A DNA stretch of 64,000 nt from Epiperipatus broadwayi (lineage: Eukaryota; Onychophora; Udeonychophora; Euonychophora; Peripatidae), in assembly GCA_028023455.1 (NCBI GenBank), contig JAQFVV010000031.1, positions 2,916,001 through 2,980,000 of the forward strand. The letters run 5' to 3'. Made by a program: the position numbers and the translations under genes. Of this stretch, positions 24,854-40,688 are shown in pieces (position 1 is the first letter of the stretch; each line of letters starts with the position of its first letter). The notes beneath the pieces were generated by a model that was not told the origin of the DNA, made no database searches, and worked only from the letters and a program-made list of their open reading frames with translations.

Positions 24854-25035
24854 ATTCTTGAGTTTCGTAATTAAGAGTCACTATAATGAAAACACTCGGC
24901 AACGTCGGCCATCACAAAGCGATAGCGTCAGAGAGTGATTTTTGATGTCCATCTATCAGCATCCAGTTATTCAAGAAGATCGTCTGCTTTTGACAGGCGC
25001 TGCAGACGATAATAAAAACGCGAGAAGTTAAACCC
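24854..25035. promoter_or_regulatory. GC-richer, CpG-bearing segment
   Basis: This stretch holds many CpG dinucleotides (for example in CAACGTCGGCCATCACAAAG and AGCGATAGCGTCAGAG) in a region otherwise nearly free of them. It lies directly upstream of the minus-strand open frame. It could be a promoter or 5' untranslated exon of a gene on the minus strand. No TATA box or other diagnostic element was identified, so the role is a guess. Confidence 0.3.
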
Positions 25036-28000
25036 ACTTTTTTTTTTTAAAAAAAAAAAATGTATTGAAAGTCTTCACTGGAAAAAGTATTTTCTTTGAA
25101 AATAAATTTTTTATTAAACTTTTAATAGATTAAAAATTAAAATTTTTAATTAAATATTAAACTATATATATATAATTAAAAAATTTCTTATATATGCCAT
25201 TGTCGTGTATATAACTATTTTTTTTAAAAAAACTTTATTAATTTGCAAGCATATATACAAAGAGTATAAAATCTTATTACGTACACATTAGTAGTCATAA
25301 TTTTTAAAAAAGTATCTGGATGAGAGACAGTGTTAAAAAAAAGTTTGAGTTTGGGTAATGATATGTAAATCAGTTCATGAAACAAATATACATCGCGCTC
25401 TGTTTTTAGTCTATTTGCTGTCTTTTAACTCTTCTACACCAAATCTATTTTCTGGAAAGTTCAACACATTGCCAAATTTTAGTTTTCTAATTCCAATAAA
25501 AGGCATCAATATTGCTGCTGTAAAGTGTTTTTAAAATCACTTTTATAATGAAATGGGAGTATCCCTTTACGAAATTATTCTTAAGTTTACAATAACTTTT
25601 TTTTTTTTTTAGGAAATCTATTATTTTTCATTCTTAAAATACTGTAATTTTTTTTAAAGGAAATCTATTATTTTTCATTTATTTCACACATCCAATTTAA
25701 CAAAATTATTTTGTTACAATTGTAAATTTAGTGTCATATTACATGTCTGGCCATGTATTTCAAAATGTTAAGGTGCTTCTTTAATATATTTTTTCCCATT
25801 GCCTTTATTATAGTGACCAGAAATCGATATCTCTTTTTTTTTTCAAAAAATTTGCCTTTATACATTGTAGTAATAAATATACTTAAAAATAAGTTTACTT
25901 GCAGAAAATGAAATTATACCTAAAGATTCAGGAGCTTCTAATATGTTGTAAGTTTGTATTAAATTATGATACTTTACTAATAAAGTTATTAATTGCACAA
26001 AATGACATAATTTCCACCTACTGCAAGTGCTAGCTCACAGATATATGAAAACATAAAGATAAATATGCGTATGCCAATTTAATTAAAAATTCAAAAGTTT
26101 TATATTTATTTCCAAAATAAAAATATATAGTTTTTAACCAAAGACATTCTATTCTCTTAAATGATATTTTCTTGATAGCTTTAATTCTTTTAAGTACAGA
26201 TGACCAAAATTATTGGAAAAAAACTTAATTATTATCTAGTAAGTATAATACATTCTCTTGTAAAAATAAATAAATAAAATAGTTAGCTTTGTAATTCTCT
26301 GACTTATTTTATTAATCTTTTTAAAACAATTTTTACTTTATTTGTTAGTCTTACATAATTGGGTGATAACATATGTCATGAACACAATGAGTAATTATTA
26401 TTTAATTATTTTGTTTTGAGTGTCGAATGAAATCACATACCCCAAAATCTCACAGTATTGACCAAAATAAAAAGTCCACGAGGCTATAATTTTTGTTTAG
26501 GAGTTAATGAAAATATTTTTTTACTGCAATCAGTTTTTATTAGCTTCATGGTTATTAGTCTTCTTTCTTTTCAAGTTTTACATAACTGGCTACTGAAAGA
26601 ACTGGAAATTACATGTATAAATAAAATTCAGCATTGGTTTTATTGTAGCTATCTAGGATTTCTTAGAATCAGAAACTTATGCCAACATTAGTAATAAAGA
26701 TAATTTGGTATTAACATCATTTTGAAGTTCATTTTGTAATGTGAACAGTTTAAAAATAAGAATTTTCTTTTAGTGAAATCTTTCATATCAAATTTTTTTT
26801 TAAAAAAAATCCTAGTGGAGATACTCGACTTTATTTAAATTTTCAATTTCCTAAACAAAAATTCAAAATGAAGATTTGGATTTTAAAATAATAACATAGC
26901 TTTATTTTCTCACATGCTTTAAAAATCAAACATTACTTTCTTTGGAATATTTTAGATAATGAATTTTTGTTCTAAAAGATAATTAAAAGATGTCATTTAA
27001 AAAGAGAATGAGTGGCAGATAAAAACAACTCAATAGCATTGAAAAAAAGATTGACTTCGATTTTCTTAAATGCGGCACCAAATTGGAATCTTCACTGCAC
27101 TGAAGCAGTCAAGCCTACACTTTTTCCACGATATTTTAAATATTTTATATTTTTAATTAAAAATCATTCAAACCATTTTTGATGATCACTAGCTAATAAC
27201 CATCTAAGTTTTTCATAAAAATTACTAAGGTAAGATAGCATTCAAAATATTTGAATTGAAACAATAACCATTCATAAGCATAAATAAAACTAGAAGCTAA
27301 ATGAAAAATAAATTTTTGCTTTTAGTTTGAGTTAAATTAAAACGTTATCAATACAATTTTATTGTATCTTTAGAACTATTTCTTGAAGTTGATATAAATA
27401 TTCCAAATACTACTGTCATTGAATTTAAAAAGAAAGTTGAAGTTACTATACATTGTTGTCAAAAAGCAATTTTTATTTTATGTTGGTGGTGTCAAATTTT
27501 AGACTATCAGTTATAACTTTTCTTTATTCCATTATGTAATGGATAATGTGAACAAGCATCATTGGAAAAAACAACTATATTTAACCATTTTACAAAGCTT
27601 CCTAATTAATTTAATTAAACGACTTGATTAAATATATAAATGTAATAAATAAAATAAAATATTCATTTTGTTTTTTGGATTTAGCCGAATTCTTTAAAAA
27701 ATCATATTTTTCATCTTTCTTGATTCTCTAAAATGATTGAAGTGTCTTTTTATTACAACTATATTTCTAAGCAGAGAAGCAACGTAGTCAACAAAATTCT
27801 TAAATGTAGTTTTTTATAATGTATAATAATGATAGTAAATAATAATATTTTACAATTATATCAATCCCTTTTTATGTTTTTACTTATATAAATTGTAACA
27901 TCAGAAACATTAAGATCATATGACACTATTTCTTAAATCTATATCTGAAGAATATCAATACTTTTGAAGATAACATATCACCACAAAATTTAAAACATTT

Positions 28001-30532
28001 CCCGACATTCTGAGTTAGTCCAAATCTAAAGAATAGATGGAATAAATTAATATAAACTAATTGAAATAATGTAAAGTTTTGTATCATTAATAAATATAAA
28101 AATTGATCAAAATATTCAATCTTTTCAAATTATAGTCATTGTCATTAAAAGAATGTCTTCAATGATTTTATGGAATCAAAAAACATCTAAAGTGACAATA
28201 ATAAGACAATGCTTTGCAGTTATAATTCATCAATCACTTATGCCTTTGTAGTTTTATTTTGTTTCTAAAGTTCCATATTCATTCTATTATTTATCTAATA
28301 AGGTAATACAATATTTTCCTCTTGAAAAACTTATTAGTAATACAATCAATCAACAACTAATCACAATTTTTCTTTTCAATCTTGAAAATCAAAGCACTTG
28401 AGAGGACTAGCAGTTGCATATAAAAAATAAATATTTTTTTATTAATATACATTTGGAATAGGGAATATTTTAATGTCATTATTACTTTAATATAGGATTG
28501 GACTAACCTAAGATCTGTCCAACAGCTTGGACCAATATATGCTCTATAAAGTTTTCTTCTTTTACAATTAGACTTCTAACTTTAACAAGATTCATACTAT
28601 TTTAATAAATCTAAGTTTTTTTCAAGTAATTTTCTCTATAAATTATATGTTTATTATAGTAAATATATGTGTAATAAAATAGACCATTTGAACACATAGT
28701 TTACTTTAATCTGGTCGCTTATTGATACAATAGCACTTCCAATAAAAAAGGAAATCCTAACTTTTTTTAATTAATAAAATTGGATTACATATAAGACTGT
28801 AAATAAGAAAATTACATTTTAATATCACTTTTTATTGATATATGAATGTTAAAAACTGCTATCTATTACATATTCACATATAATTTTTTTCTTCAGTAAG
28901 ATAATGATTTTTTAGTTCTGACACCCTCAATGTTTTTGTGATCTAATTACAAAAACTAATACAATGCTTTTACCACTTAAATAAATGATTTGCTAGACAT
29001 AGTGATTTTTTTACATGTTGTAAGGCAGATCACTTAGACCACAATTTGTAGGATAAAGAGATCAGGGTTCACCCAAGCATACAGTCATCTGCTAAAGCAA
29101 AATTTTATATCAAATCCAGTTCCATCATTGAGTCCATTACCTCAGAAAAGCTCATAACTAATGACTGTCAGCTGTTAACCTATTTTCTTTATGACTTTCT
29201 CTATTTCAGGGCTTTTCAAACTTTGTAAAATTCATGCATGCAAAAAATAAAAAAAAAGAGTGCAGTCAGAATTGGCATGGGTATAATCAAAGAATGATAT
29301 ATAACTGTACAAGTATACAATTTTATTAGCACAATTAGAACAAAGAAATAAGTAGTGTTTTGTTATAAACATTAGATCCTATACCAATTCATGTGTCTAA
29401 AGATAGTGAGATGAAATATAAAACATGTGAAAAATAAGGGAAAAAGCACAGTGAAAAAAATAAAAAGATAGTTGAGGAACCAAAGTTAAACCCTACAAAA
29501 CAAAAGGAGATATTTTAATGTGCTGCTGCTTTTTGGTTGTTCACGGTTAATTTTTATATGTCAAAATTATTCCACAACCACCTAATTAATGAATCCATGA
29601 AAATATCGAGTTAATTACCCATTATGATATGCAATAAAATCATACATATATATGCAATATTCTTTGATCATTCTTATTGTTTTAACTTGGGTTCACAAGC
29701 TAATAAACTTACAAGATCTTTTTGTTGTAATAATATTTTTTACTAGGGTTAATAAAAATGTACAGCATAATTTTTTGAAAATAAATTAAACACTCCCACA
29801 TATATGTAATTTAAAAATTAAAATCACCTAGATTAAATTAGTAATAAAATCTCAATCAAATAAGTTAAATTATTATAATGCTATAGTTTAGCTAATACCG
29901 CCATTTTAAGTAGTAAATAAATTTTCATCTTTTCAAATAATAGATTTCTGGAGTCCAAATCTCAATTAAAATTTTACTTATAATTCAAATTGGTGGACGT
30001 TGGAAATCTCATAAGATAATTTTTATTAGTACTTATTCTAGCTAATTCCAATTTCTGTTACATAAACTTTGTTTGTTTTTATATTATATATATTGCGGGG
30101 CATAATGTTACTTTAAAACGTTGTAGAGGTGCTACAAGCAATCGTTTTTTATTTAAAAACTATCAAACACATATTGCAAGATTATTTGATTAAACTATGA
30201 TAAAATATTTAAAATATGATTAGATAGTCATATAATTTGTTCCATCCAGTTTAGTTTTTAAAAATAAAACTGTTTGCGTGTAGTCTAATCTTTACTTAGA
30301 ACAATAGCAGGAGTATTTCCACAAAACATTAGTGTGCATATTAATGTTTAACGTGAAAAATATTATTTTTTATATCTGTTACCCATATAAATATTTATTT
30401 TAATATATATAAATGAAAGTAAAAAATACATTAACTAACTAAAGCAAAAATTAAAAACGCACTCACAAACACAATTACTTTTCTATACAGCCAATTTAAT
30501 ATTTCAAAGAGAAGACTAGTCAGAATAGTAAT
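25036..30532. other. AT-rich spacer, no confident gene
   Basis: A 21-bp word is repeated at 25611-25631 and 25658-25678. An open frame at 26458-26691 has chance-like composition. Around 29020-29180 there is a less AT-rich patch that may be a worn SINE, without clear A and B boxes. Nothing else was recognised. Confidence 0.45.
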
Positions 30533-30677
<145 letters not shown>

Positions 30678-30903
30678 GCAGAAAATCCTGATAGTGCTGG
30701 TAAGTAATATTAAAGTAGTTGGATTTCAAACCCCAAAAAATCTAATAATAACGCCACAATTTAAAATCAAACCAATATAGATAATTTCACAAAATAAAAA
30801 TAAATCTTTTTGAAACTATAACTAATGAAAATCATAAACTAGCTCAAAAATATCTTAAAAAAACCTTTATGTTACCAAAAATTTCTTTGTTTTTATAAAA
30901 AAA

Positions 30904-32436
30904 ATGGAGACCACAGCTATGCATGATCGAGCCTTTGGCGTCAATATGGCCACTGAAGTGTGTAAAAATTTAGACACCGTCAAATCGTATGCCACAGTCG
31001 CAAAAACTAACATGCAAACAACAAGTTCAAAGAATTTCGCGACTACAATAAATAATAAAATAGTTCCGAGATTTAGAAAAACAAATCCGAATGATATAAA
31101 ACAGTTAGATTTAAAGATACAGGTAAACCAAGACCCTCCCCTTGCACACTGGACCGATAATATACTAGAAAGAATTAATGAACACTTTAACAACATGATT
31201 CCACAGGGACTCTATACATCGTTCAAAAGATTTTTTTCACCAAACTCAATAGTAATATCTACCACAGACGCAAATATATCACTGCATCGGTTTCCATGCA
31301 CGTTATTATATCAAGCAATAACTGAAAACGAACTGTGGGAAATGATCGTAAGAATCGCAGATCATCCAAATCCCAGATACCTCGCAATCGAATTTCTTGA
31401 CAGTAGTCAAAAGAACCTATTTCTAAACCAAATTAAAACATTAGACAATTACGCGATTGTTATAGTCGATCAAGATCGACAGAACCAAATTACAGGAATA
31501 ATAAAAAATACATATTTTGGATACACAAAACAAGACTTTCAAAAAATGATTGATCCATTTGGCAAGGTTATAGCATTTCAACCAATATACCTCAAAGACA
31601 CAACAATACCAATATACAGCAATAGCTATGATTTTAAGTTAAAATTACACAAAGACATTGACCCAGAATCTATACCAACACAAATTGCAGATCAGGAAGC
31701 TATGCTGAGCTTATATATGAGGTTTAAAACCACAATGCTATGCCTGTGGCAAGCATGGTCACCTAGCCACACAGGCATGGATAGCCAACTCATACAGGGG
31801 CAGACACCAAATAATCAGCACATCCAATCCCAACATGAAGAGAGCAACAATACACAAGATAACACCAGCAACTCAAACAGTCAATATGAAAACAATTACA
31901 GTACAAATGAAGCTACTAAAAACAAACATGCAGAAGAAAACACAAATATACTTGAAACTACAACAGATAGCTCGAATAAATTAAACGAAAGCATTGATCA
32001 AATAGATCAAAATCAAGCACCAATCATATTTGAAGTATCACAAACACCAGGCATATCAATCAGTAACACGTCAGACTCAAATCCAGACATATCAAATGAT
32101 ACATACAACTCCCCAAAAACAAACACGCCACATATAATTATAAACAAAACATCTACAGATATTCTAGAGTCACTAACCCCATGCCTCCCTCCCATAGAAA
32201 CAACACCAACAGAAGTCCAAAAATCTGGTGGGCCAAGGAGAAATAAATCAAAAAGAGCCAAAACAGATGAAAACAATACTCTAACAGAAATGATTGAACA
32301 CTTGGCAGAAAACTTAATACCTATGGAGCTGGATAATAATCAAACCACTAATAACTGCTCACAAAACACTAGAGAATATGCAAAAGCTTCACGCAAACTT
32401 CAACACACTGTGAAACCAACTCACAGCCAATCATGA
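30904..32436 (+). CDS. LINE ORF1 protein (nucleic-acid-binding)
   Basis: A 510-residue open frame starting at the first ATG after the 5' untranslated region. The N-terminal third is mixed; the central part (about residues 170-265) alternates hydrophobic and basic segments in a way that could be an RRM-like fold, although this is not proven. The C-terminal 200 residues are rich in Asn, Ser, Thr and Glu and presumably disordered, with a basic patch GGPRRNKSKRAK. A zinc knuckle, CYACGKHGHLATQ, is encoded at 31736-31774 but in the +1 frame relative to the ORF, so a pair of small indels has displaced it from the protein. Its last Cys is also replaced by Ala. ORF1 proteins of this type coat LINE RNA. 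The stop overlaps the ORF2 start. Confidence 0.75.
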   Translation: METTAMHDRAFGVNMATEVCKNLDTVKSYATVAKTNMQTTSSKNFATTINNKIVPRFRKTNPNDIKQLDLKIQVNQDPPLAHWTDNILERINEHFNNMIPQGLYTSFKRFFSPNSIVISTTDANISLHRFPCTLLYQAITENELWEMIVRIADHPNPRYLAIEFLDSSQKNLFLNQIKTLDNYAIVIVDQDRQNQITGIIKNTYFGYTKQDFQKMIDPFGKVIAFQPIYLKDTTIPIYSNSYDFKLKLHKDIDPESIPTQIADQEAMLSLYMRFKTTMLCLWQAWSPSHTGMDSQLIQGQTPNNQHIQSQHEESNNTQDNTSNSNSQYENNYSTNEATKNKHAEENTNILETTTDSSNKLNESIDQIDQNQAPIIFEVSQTPGISISNTSDSNPDISNDTYNSPKTNTPHIIINKTSTDILESLTPCLPPIETTPTEVQKSGGPRRNKSKRAKTDENNTLTEMIEHLAENLIPMELDNNQTTNNCSQNTREYAKASRKLQHTVKPTHSQS

Positions 32437-32699
32437 TAATGAAGCTAAAAATAACAGCATTTAATACCAGAGGGCTCAACTCAGTCAACAAAATACATCA
32501 GCTACAACAATGGATAAAGATCACACAACCTCATATACTAGGACTTCTAGAAACTAAAATATATAGTGGCTCACAAATTGACCCCACAGTACAGCTAAGC
32601 AGAGAAGGCTACTGTGCATGCTCTAGAGACACATCATCTCCCTCAGGGTGTACTGGACTGCTCATAACACAAAGTTGTCCATTTGAATCATTCAAAATC

Positions 32700-32740
<41 letters not shown>

Positions 32741-35700
32741 AATTTACTAATAGTAACTTTTAGTCATCAAATCATCACACTAAACATTATATTTGTGTAT
32801 ATTCCACTGAGTCCTACAATTGTCTCAAATATTATATTAAACATAAACTCCTTACTGGGCTCTAATTCACATCCAACCATACTAATTGGGGATTTCAACA
32901 TGAAATATCAAGAGTTCATTTTAAATTGGCTGCATCAAATATCAATTCCACTTATGAGTGCAGAGGGTTTTCTGTCAAATGAAGCAGTTACCTTTCACAA
33001 TGGACATCATACATCAAGAATTGATCTGTGCTTTTATTCACCTATGTTACACCATCAAATCAGCCTAAACATCAACCCATCTCCGTTCTCTGATCACTCT
33101 GCACAAACCATACTAATTAATCTGACAGGAATTCAAACAACTGCACTTACACATGGTAAAACAATCAGAATTCTACTTCCAACTTCTACCCCAGAATTTA
33201 TTTTTTCAGAAACATATATAATGCTTCACAAAATCAAAAATATGCAACATAATCCCATTCAAAGATACTTAGCATTCATAAACATTTTATAATATAGATC
33301 ACATTACACGCAAATCCCCCCACCCTCAAGACTGCTAGCACTGGCTGATAAAATACATAAACGGATTACAATGATAAACCCAACACACACCAGTCAACAA
33401 CATATACGCAGACTTACACAAACATACAATAACATCTGTAACCACCTGAAAAACTACCTAGCAATAAAAAAGAGTAAAGTCTGCCTCGGCCAACAACACA
33501 CATGGACATGAAAATATATTCGCTGGGCCTTGGGCTACCCATCCACTGTCGGAGTGCCAATGGCACTCACAGAGCAGGGGCACACATATGCAGGAAATAA
33601 TATGTTAAAACCGATCTATCAGCATTTCAAACAAAAGCTGCAAGCATACCACCACTCAAATATAATCCTAATGTCTTTGGAAAACCAGAAACAAATACTC
33701 CATATAACATCACAGAATTTGCTACTAAACTGGCAACAGTACCTAATACATGTCACCCAGGAGCACATGGAATCCCCAAATTTGTCCTTGCACATCTCAG
33801 TCAGTTCACTAGGCAATATTTATGTGACCTTGCAAATCATCTATCACAGAAGTTGCATGACATTCAAGGTTTATATCCAATAGCAATAGTCCCCTTCAAC
33901 AAGAAAAAAATCCATGTATCAACATTATCTAACCTACGACCAATCTCAATGGGGCCACTTACAATTAAAATAATTGAAAAAGTACTCAAAGACAGCCTAG
34001 AGCCACATATTCTACCACTAATTTCACACAGCCAGTTTGCAAGGAAGCAATCATCAACTGCACAGGCTGCAATGATATTCAAAACAGTTATAAACTCAGT
34101 ATGGGATAGGAAGAAGTATGCACCAATTGCAGTTCAACTTGATATAGAAGCGGCTTTTGATTCGGTCGACATCAATACATTAATCAATATGCTAGCTGAC
34201 ACCACAATTCCATGAACTCATCTGTACCTGCTGACAAACCTATTACTTAGTAGAGAAATACATATCACACTCAATGGCAAAAATTCCCCATCATTCATTC
34301 CCACACAATCCATATCCCAAGGCTCACCACTAAGCTCACTGCTATTTACTTTTTACATCAACCCACTCATACTCAAAATTCAACAGAGTATCAAAGGCAT
34401 CCAGATACCAGGTACATCACAACATATAGCCTGAATTGCATATATGGATGACATCACAGTCTTCCTACCATCAAGAAAACAGATACCAATACTATAAAAA
34501 ATACTGCAAGACTTTCAAGCAACACACCATCTAAAATTTAATCAAAACAAGACTGCTGCTTGGTCTCTATACACCAGTAAGCCATGCATGCAAATTTTCC
34601 AAGGCAAACTGTCTCCTTTCCTCGGCTTTCCTTTCTACATGGAACAAACACAATGAGGCAAAAAATCCATAACAAGTTAAAAGATGAAGCAGAATGGATC
34701 ACTGCATCACTATCAAAAGCATACCTTTCAATATATGCTAAAGTACAATTGTTCAATCAGCTGGTAATCACCAAGATGATCTATTATTCTCCCATAATTC
34801 AATTCTCAAAAGCCTTTACATCAAAAATCTCTTCATATTGCAATAAACTTCTATGGAATAGAAAGACAGTGTCAATATCTGCAAAACAGCTTAGTCGACC
34901 AGCAATACACAATGGTTTGGGGCTGCCTAACATAGATAATTTTCGAATACAAAGACTGAAAACCTGATAATAGCCACCCTCAGACATTTCCCAGAACTCC
35001 AGTATCTAATACAAATAATACCCACAGACAAACCTTCACATTCACATTGCTATCTATCATCAGTTATAAACCAGTTCAGAATCACACATACTCAAATATC
35101 ACTGCAAACAACAACAAAATATTCATATTGGCAGATATATGCAATGATATACCCAGGATATACATCAGATATTTCAACACAGATGCTTGGGATAAACAAC
35201 CGACAGCTGCTTAAAAAATTTAAAAAATGGTCAATGGAGCCCAAATTCTTTGATTTCCTCCTGAAACTAAATCTATATGCTTTGCCAACATCGTAAAGAT
35301 ACAGACGATTATATACAAAAATAGACCCCTTCTGCACGCTAAGCCACCAAGCAGAAGAAACTCCACAACATCTGTTTTACAACTGCCCAGTATTAAACAA
35401 TATTCGTCATGAAATAACAAATATATACAGAAAACCAAACATCTCCCTGCAAGATATTATCAGTCCATTCTGCAGAGCATCCACCCCAACAATCCGAGCA
35501 GCAACCTTCATACTTTATGTATTTTGGTGCACGTTTGCTTTTGGCAACAATACAAGGTGATATCCATCAACTTTTCACAACAAGTTAGCACAATTAAAAA
35601 CCAAAGACAATAAAATAGCACACAGACATTTTCACAGCTACTTAGTCACTTGTAAAACAACGGACAAATCTCTAATAGTTCTGCCTTTCCTCAATAATAG

Positions 35701-35743
35701 ACTTAAAAAGAAAACAAGAAAATGGACAGCAAAAAATCCATAA
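32433..35743 (+). pseudogene. LINE ORF2: APE endonuclease and reverse transcriptase
   Basis: It starts with ATG at 32433 inside the ORF1 stop region. The endonuclease has FNTRGLNSVNKIHQL and LGLLETK (about 32460-32570), then GDFN (about 32887) and SDHSAQTI (about 33090), giving the usual order of catalytic blocks. The reverse transcriptase has NLRPISM (about 33930), LDIEAAFDSV (about 34140), SQGSPLS (about 34315) and AYMDD (about 34440). The later parts are GLGLPNI (about 34920) and an ETPQHLFYNC segment (about 35360). A TA microsatellite at 32701-32738 splits the endonuclease. Frames change repeatedly, and several stops look like TGG changed to TGA (for example 34213 and before YMDD). It ends at a TAA at about 35741. 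Confidence 0.85.
32701..32738. repeat. TA microsatellite inside LINE ORF2
   Basis: A TA run interrupts the endonuclease coding region and shifts its frame, so it probably arose or expanded after insertion. Confidence 0.95.
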
Positions 35744-38339
<2,596 letters not shown>

Positions 38340-38694
38340 GTTTTAAAGGGTAACTTTATTCAAAAACAAGTGGTTACATTGGTTGTTGATTATATATAGT
38401 GTTATACATAGGTTTACACAGTTATTACATTACAGTCTGTATGTTTGATTAGAGTCTCTTTGCACTTAAAAATTGACGTTTTAGAACTTAGATAGTGGCT
38501 TCCACAATGTTTTAGATTTTTCCACACTTTATGAAATATTTATTGTCCAAGTTTATGTACAATATAAATCAATGATCATGGTTTCAGTAATTTTTTCATG
38601 TTCCTGCAACATTGAATTTCATGTTTGCCTTTATCCTTTTCTATTATATTCTTTATTATAAAGTGGCCTGAATTTTAAAGAGACCACGTTGGTG
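38340..38694 (-). mobile_element. 355-bp retroposed unit with LINE-like 3' tail
   Basis: On the minus strand this segment ends in GAATAAAGTTACC, TTTAAAACAT and then the AAT array. The LINE at 30.7-35.9 kb ends in GAATAAAGTTCCTCC, GAAACAT and then its AAT array. ATT arrays of the same phase lie on both sides. The rest of the unit does not obviously match the LINE, and I see no convincing A and B boxes. It may be a 5'-truncated copy of a related LINE, or a SINE that borrows the LINE's 3' end. Confidence 0.6.
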
Positions 38695-38911
<217 letters not shown>

Positions 38912-39246
38912 GTGATTAATGAAAAAAAAACTTAAGATAGTTTGAATGAAAACTTAGGATGTTGAATCACATAAGGTTTCTTTTGTTGTTGCTGTTGCTT
39001 TGTTTTTGTTAGTTAATAATTGATTGTATTTTATGCTTTATATATATTTTAAATTACAGTGGAAGTGATTGTAAGCCTCCATTGATTTACGTATACACTA
39101 ACACAAATTTATTAATAAATAAAAAAAGTAATTTCCACTTTAATTTCATCTATATTTGATCTACCACTATTTAATATTTTTTTGTAATATACTTATATTA
39201 TTGTACTTTATAGGTTTGCTAAATATCTGTCAGTACCAGCTATTTT

Positions 39247-39438
39247 AATGATTATGTGCTCTTCTCATAATTACCAATATAATAACCCAAATTAGTTTTA
39301 TAACCTATATTCTTGATATGGTTTCCTTAAGGGCCTGTGTAACAAGAGTTGGGGAAGTTTAGCATAAGTATGTATTTGGTAATATTCTCATTTGCATGGC
39401 ATTCATAAATTATAAATAATTGCAAGTTCGGATGAATA
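39247..39438 (+). repeat. Direct repeat, copy 1
   Basis: It contains TTATGTGCTCTTCTCATAAT near its start and a GTGTAACAAGA block at about 39335; the same order of words recurs about 545 bp downstream with moderate divergence. The function is unknown; it is probably part of a dispersed repeat. Confidence 0.65.
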
Positions 39439-39464
39439 AATAAGTTTTTATAGATAGATGTTTA

Positions 39465-39560
39465 TAATGGATTTGAACTCAGACTATCAACTCCCCACAG
39501 CTATCCCATCCATCTTCCACAGCTAGTACATAAGACCACATAAATGTGAAAAAAGATGGC
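39465..39560 (-). repeat. tRNA-related SINE head (minus strand)
   Basis: The minus strand has a good B box, GAGTTCAAATCC (about 39469-39480), preceded about 30 bases upstream by an A-box-like GATGGGATAGCTGTGG. The word AGTCTGAGTTCAAATCC resembles AGTCTGAGTTTGAATCC of the 6.8 kb element, which suggests one SINE superfamily. Confidence 0.5.
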
Positions 39561-39648
39561 TTAAAGCATAGGATATTGGAACTCTTACCAGATATGTATT
39601 TATTTTTATTTCGTCACCTTTTTTTCATTAGTCATTAATTTATTTTGT

Positions 39649-39650
<2 letters not shown>

Positions 39651-39681
<31 letters not shown>

Positions 39682-39710
39682 ATATATATATAATGTAACT
39701 TTTATATACA

Positions 39711-39742
<32 letters not shown>

Positions 39743-39763
39743 TGTATATAAAAGTTACATTAT
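39651..39763. repeat. TA microsatellite palindrome
   Basis: TAATGTAACTTTTATATACA (about 39691-39710) is the reverse complement of about 39744-39763, with a TA run between. Further TA repeats lie on the left side. Confidence 0.9.
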
Positions 39764-39794
39764 TGTAAATTATATGATGATTTTAATCTGATGG

Positions 39795-39960
39795 GTATAT
39801 ATTATGTGTTCTTTTCATAATTACTAATATAACAACTGAAATTAGTCTCAAGATTTATATTCCTGATGTGCTTTCCATAAGCCTAGTGTAACAAGAATGG
39901 AAAAGTTTAGCATGGGTAAGCATTGGATAAATTGCAAATTATGATAAATAAGCTATTTTA
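39795..39960 (+). repeat. Direct repeat, copy 2
   Basis: It matches copy 1 at 39247-39438 over most of its length, including TAGTGTAACAAGAATGG and the following AAAAGTTTAGCAT block. The SINE head and TA palindrome lie between the two copies. Confidence 0.65.
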
Positions 39961-40309
39961 TAATTTTATTTATCAAAAACTGATATTTATATAGAAGATG
40001 CAATTAAAATATATATTCTTATCCATGTCCAGTCATTGTAGATGCATACTCCACATTATTTTATTATATAGAAATGGGTCCTGACAGTAGCATCCACAAA
40101 CATATCTTTGAAAAGAAAAAGTATATCTTTGAAAATTATACTTACTAAAATAAGACATTTAATTATATTATTATAAAGCTAGTGTTGATAATATCAATAC
40201 ATATTAATAAAGAATTAGAATGGTCATCTATTTTTTAAGTTTTGACCATTTATGATATTTATTGACTATGACTATTTTTATTAATGGCTAGTGGAAAGTG
40301 ATTACTTCT

Positions 40310-40310
40310 G

Positions 40311-40370
<60 letters not shown>

Positions 40371-40405
40371 CATAAGTAATATATATATATATATATATAT
40401 ATATT
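40310..40405. repeat. TA microsatellites with inverted edges
   Basis: TTTATTTATTTA before the TA run (about 40311-40322) and TAAATAAATAAA after it are complementary. A second TA run follows at about 40379-40405. Confidence 0.9.
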
Positions 40406-40607
40406 GAAGCAGTCAATCTGAGAGTCAGATTGCTCTTCACAGCCTTACTCAATCTAACATCACCAAATCAAATTCAAACTCCATCCCTACTGTAAAATAT
40501 GCACTTATCTAACCCAATTCTTTCAAAAATAACCATAATGAGAATATTTACAAATATCTTAAATAAATAAATATTTTATAATTTAAAGTTGTATATGTGC
40601 ACAAAGA

Positions 40608-40610
<3 letters not shown>

Positions 40611-40676
<66 letters not shown>
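40611..40676. repeat. TA microsatellite
   Basis: A nearly pure TA run just left of the TIR element at 40.69 kb. Confidence 0.95.
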
Positions 40677-40677
<1 letters not shown>

Positions 40678-40688
40678 CGAATGATGGG

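Noticed and set aside
30867-31196. Minus-strand 109-codon frame
   Set aside because: Antisense of LINE ORF1, with no motif of its own.
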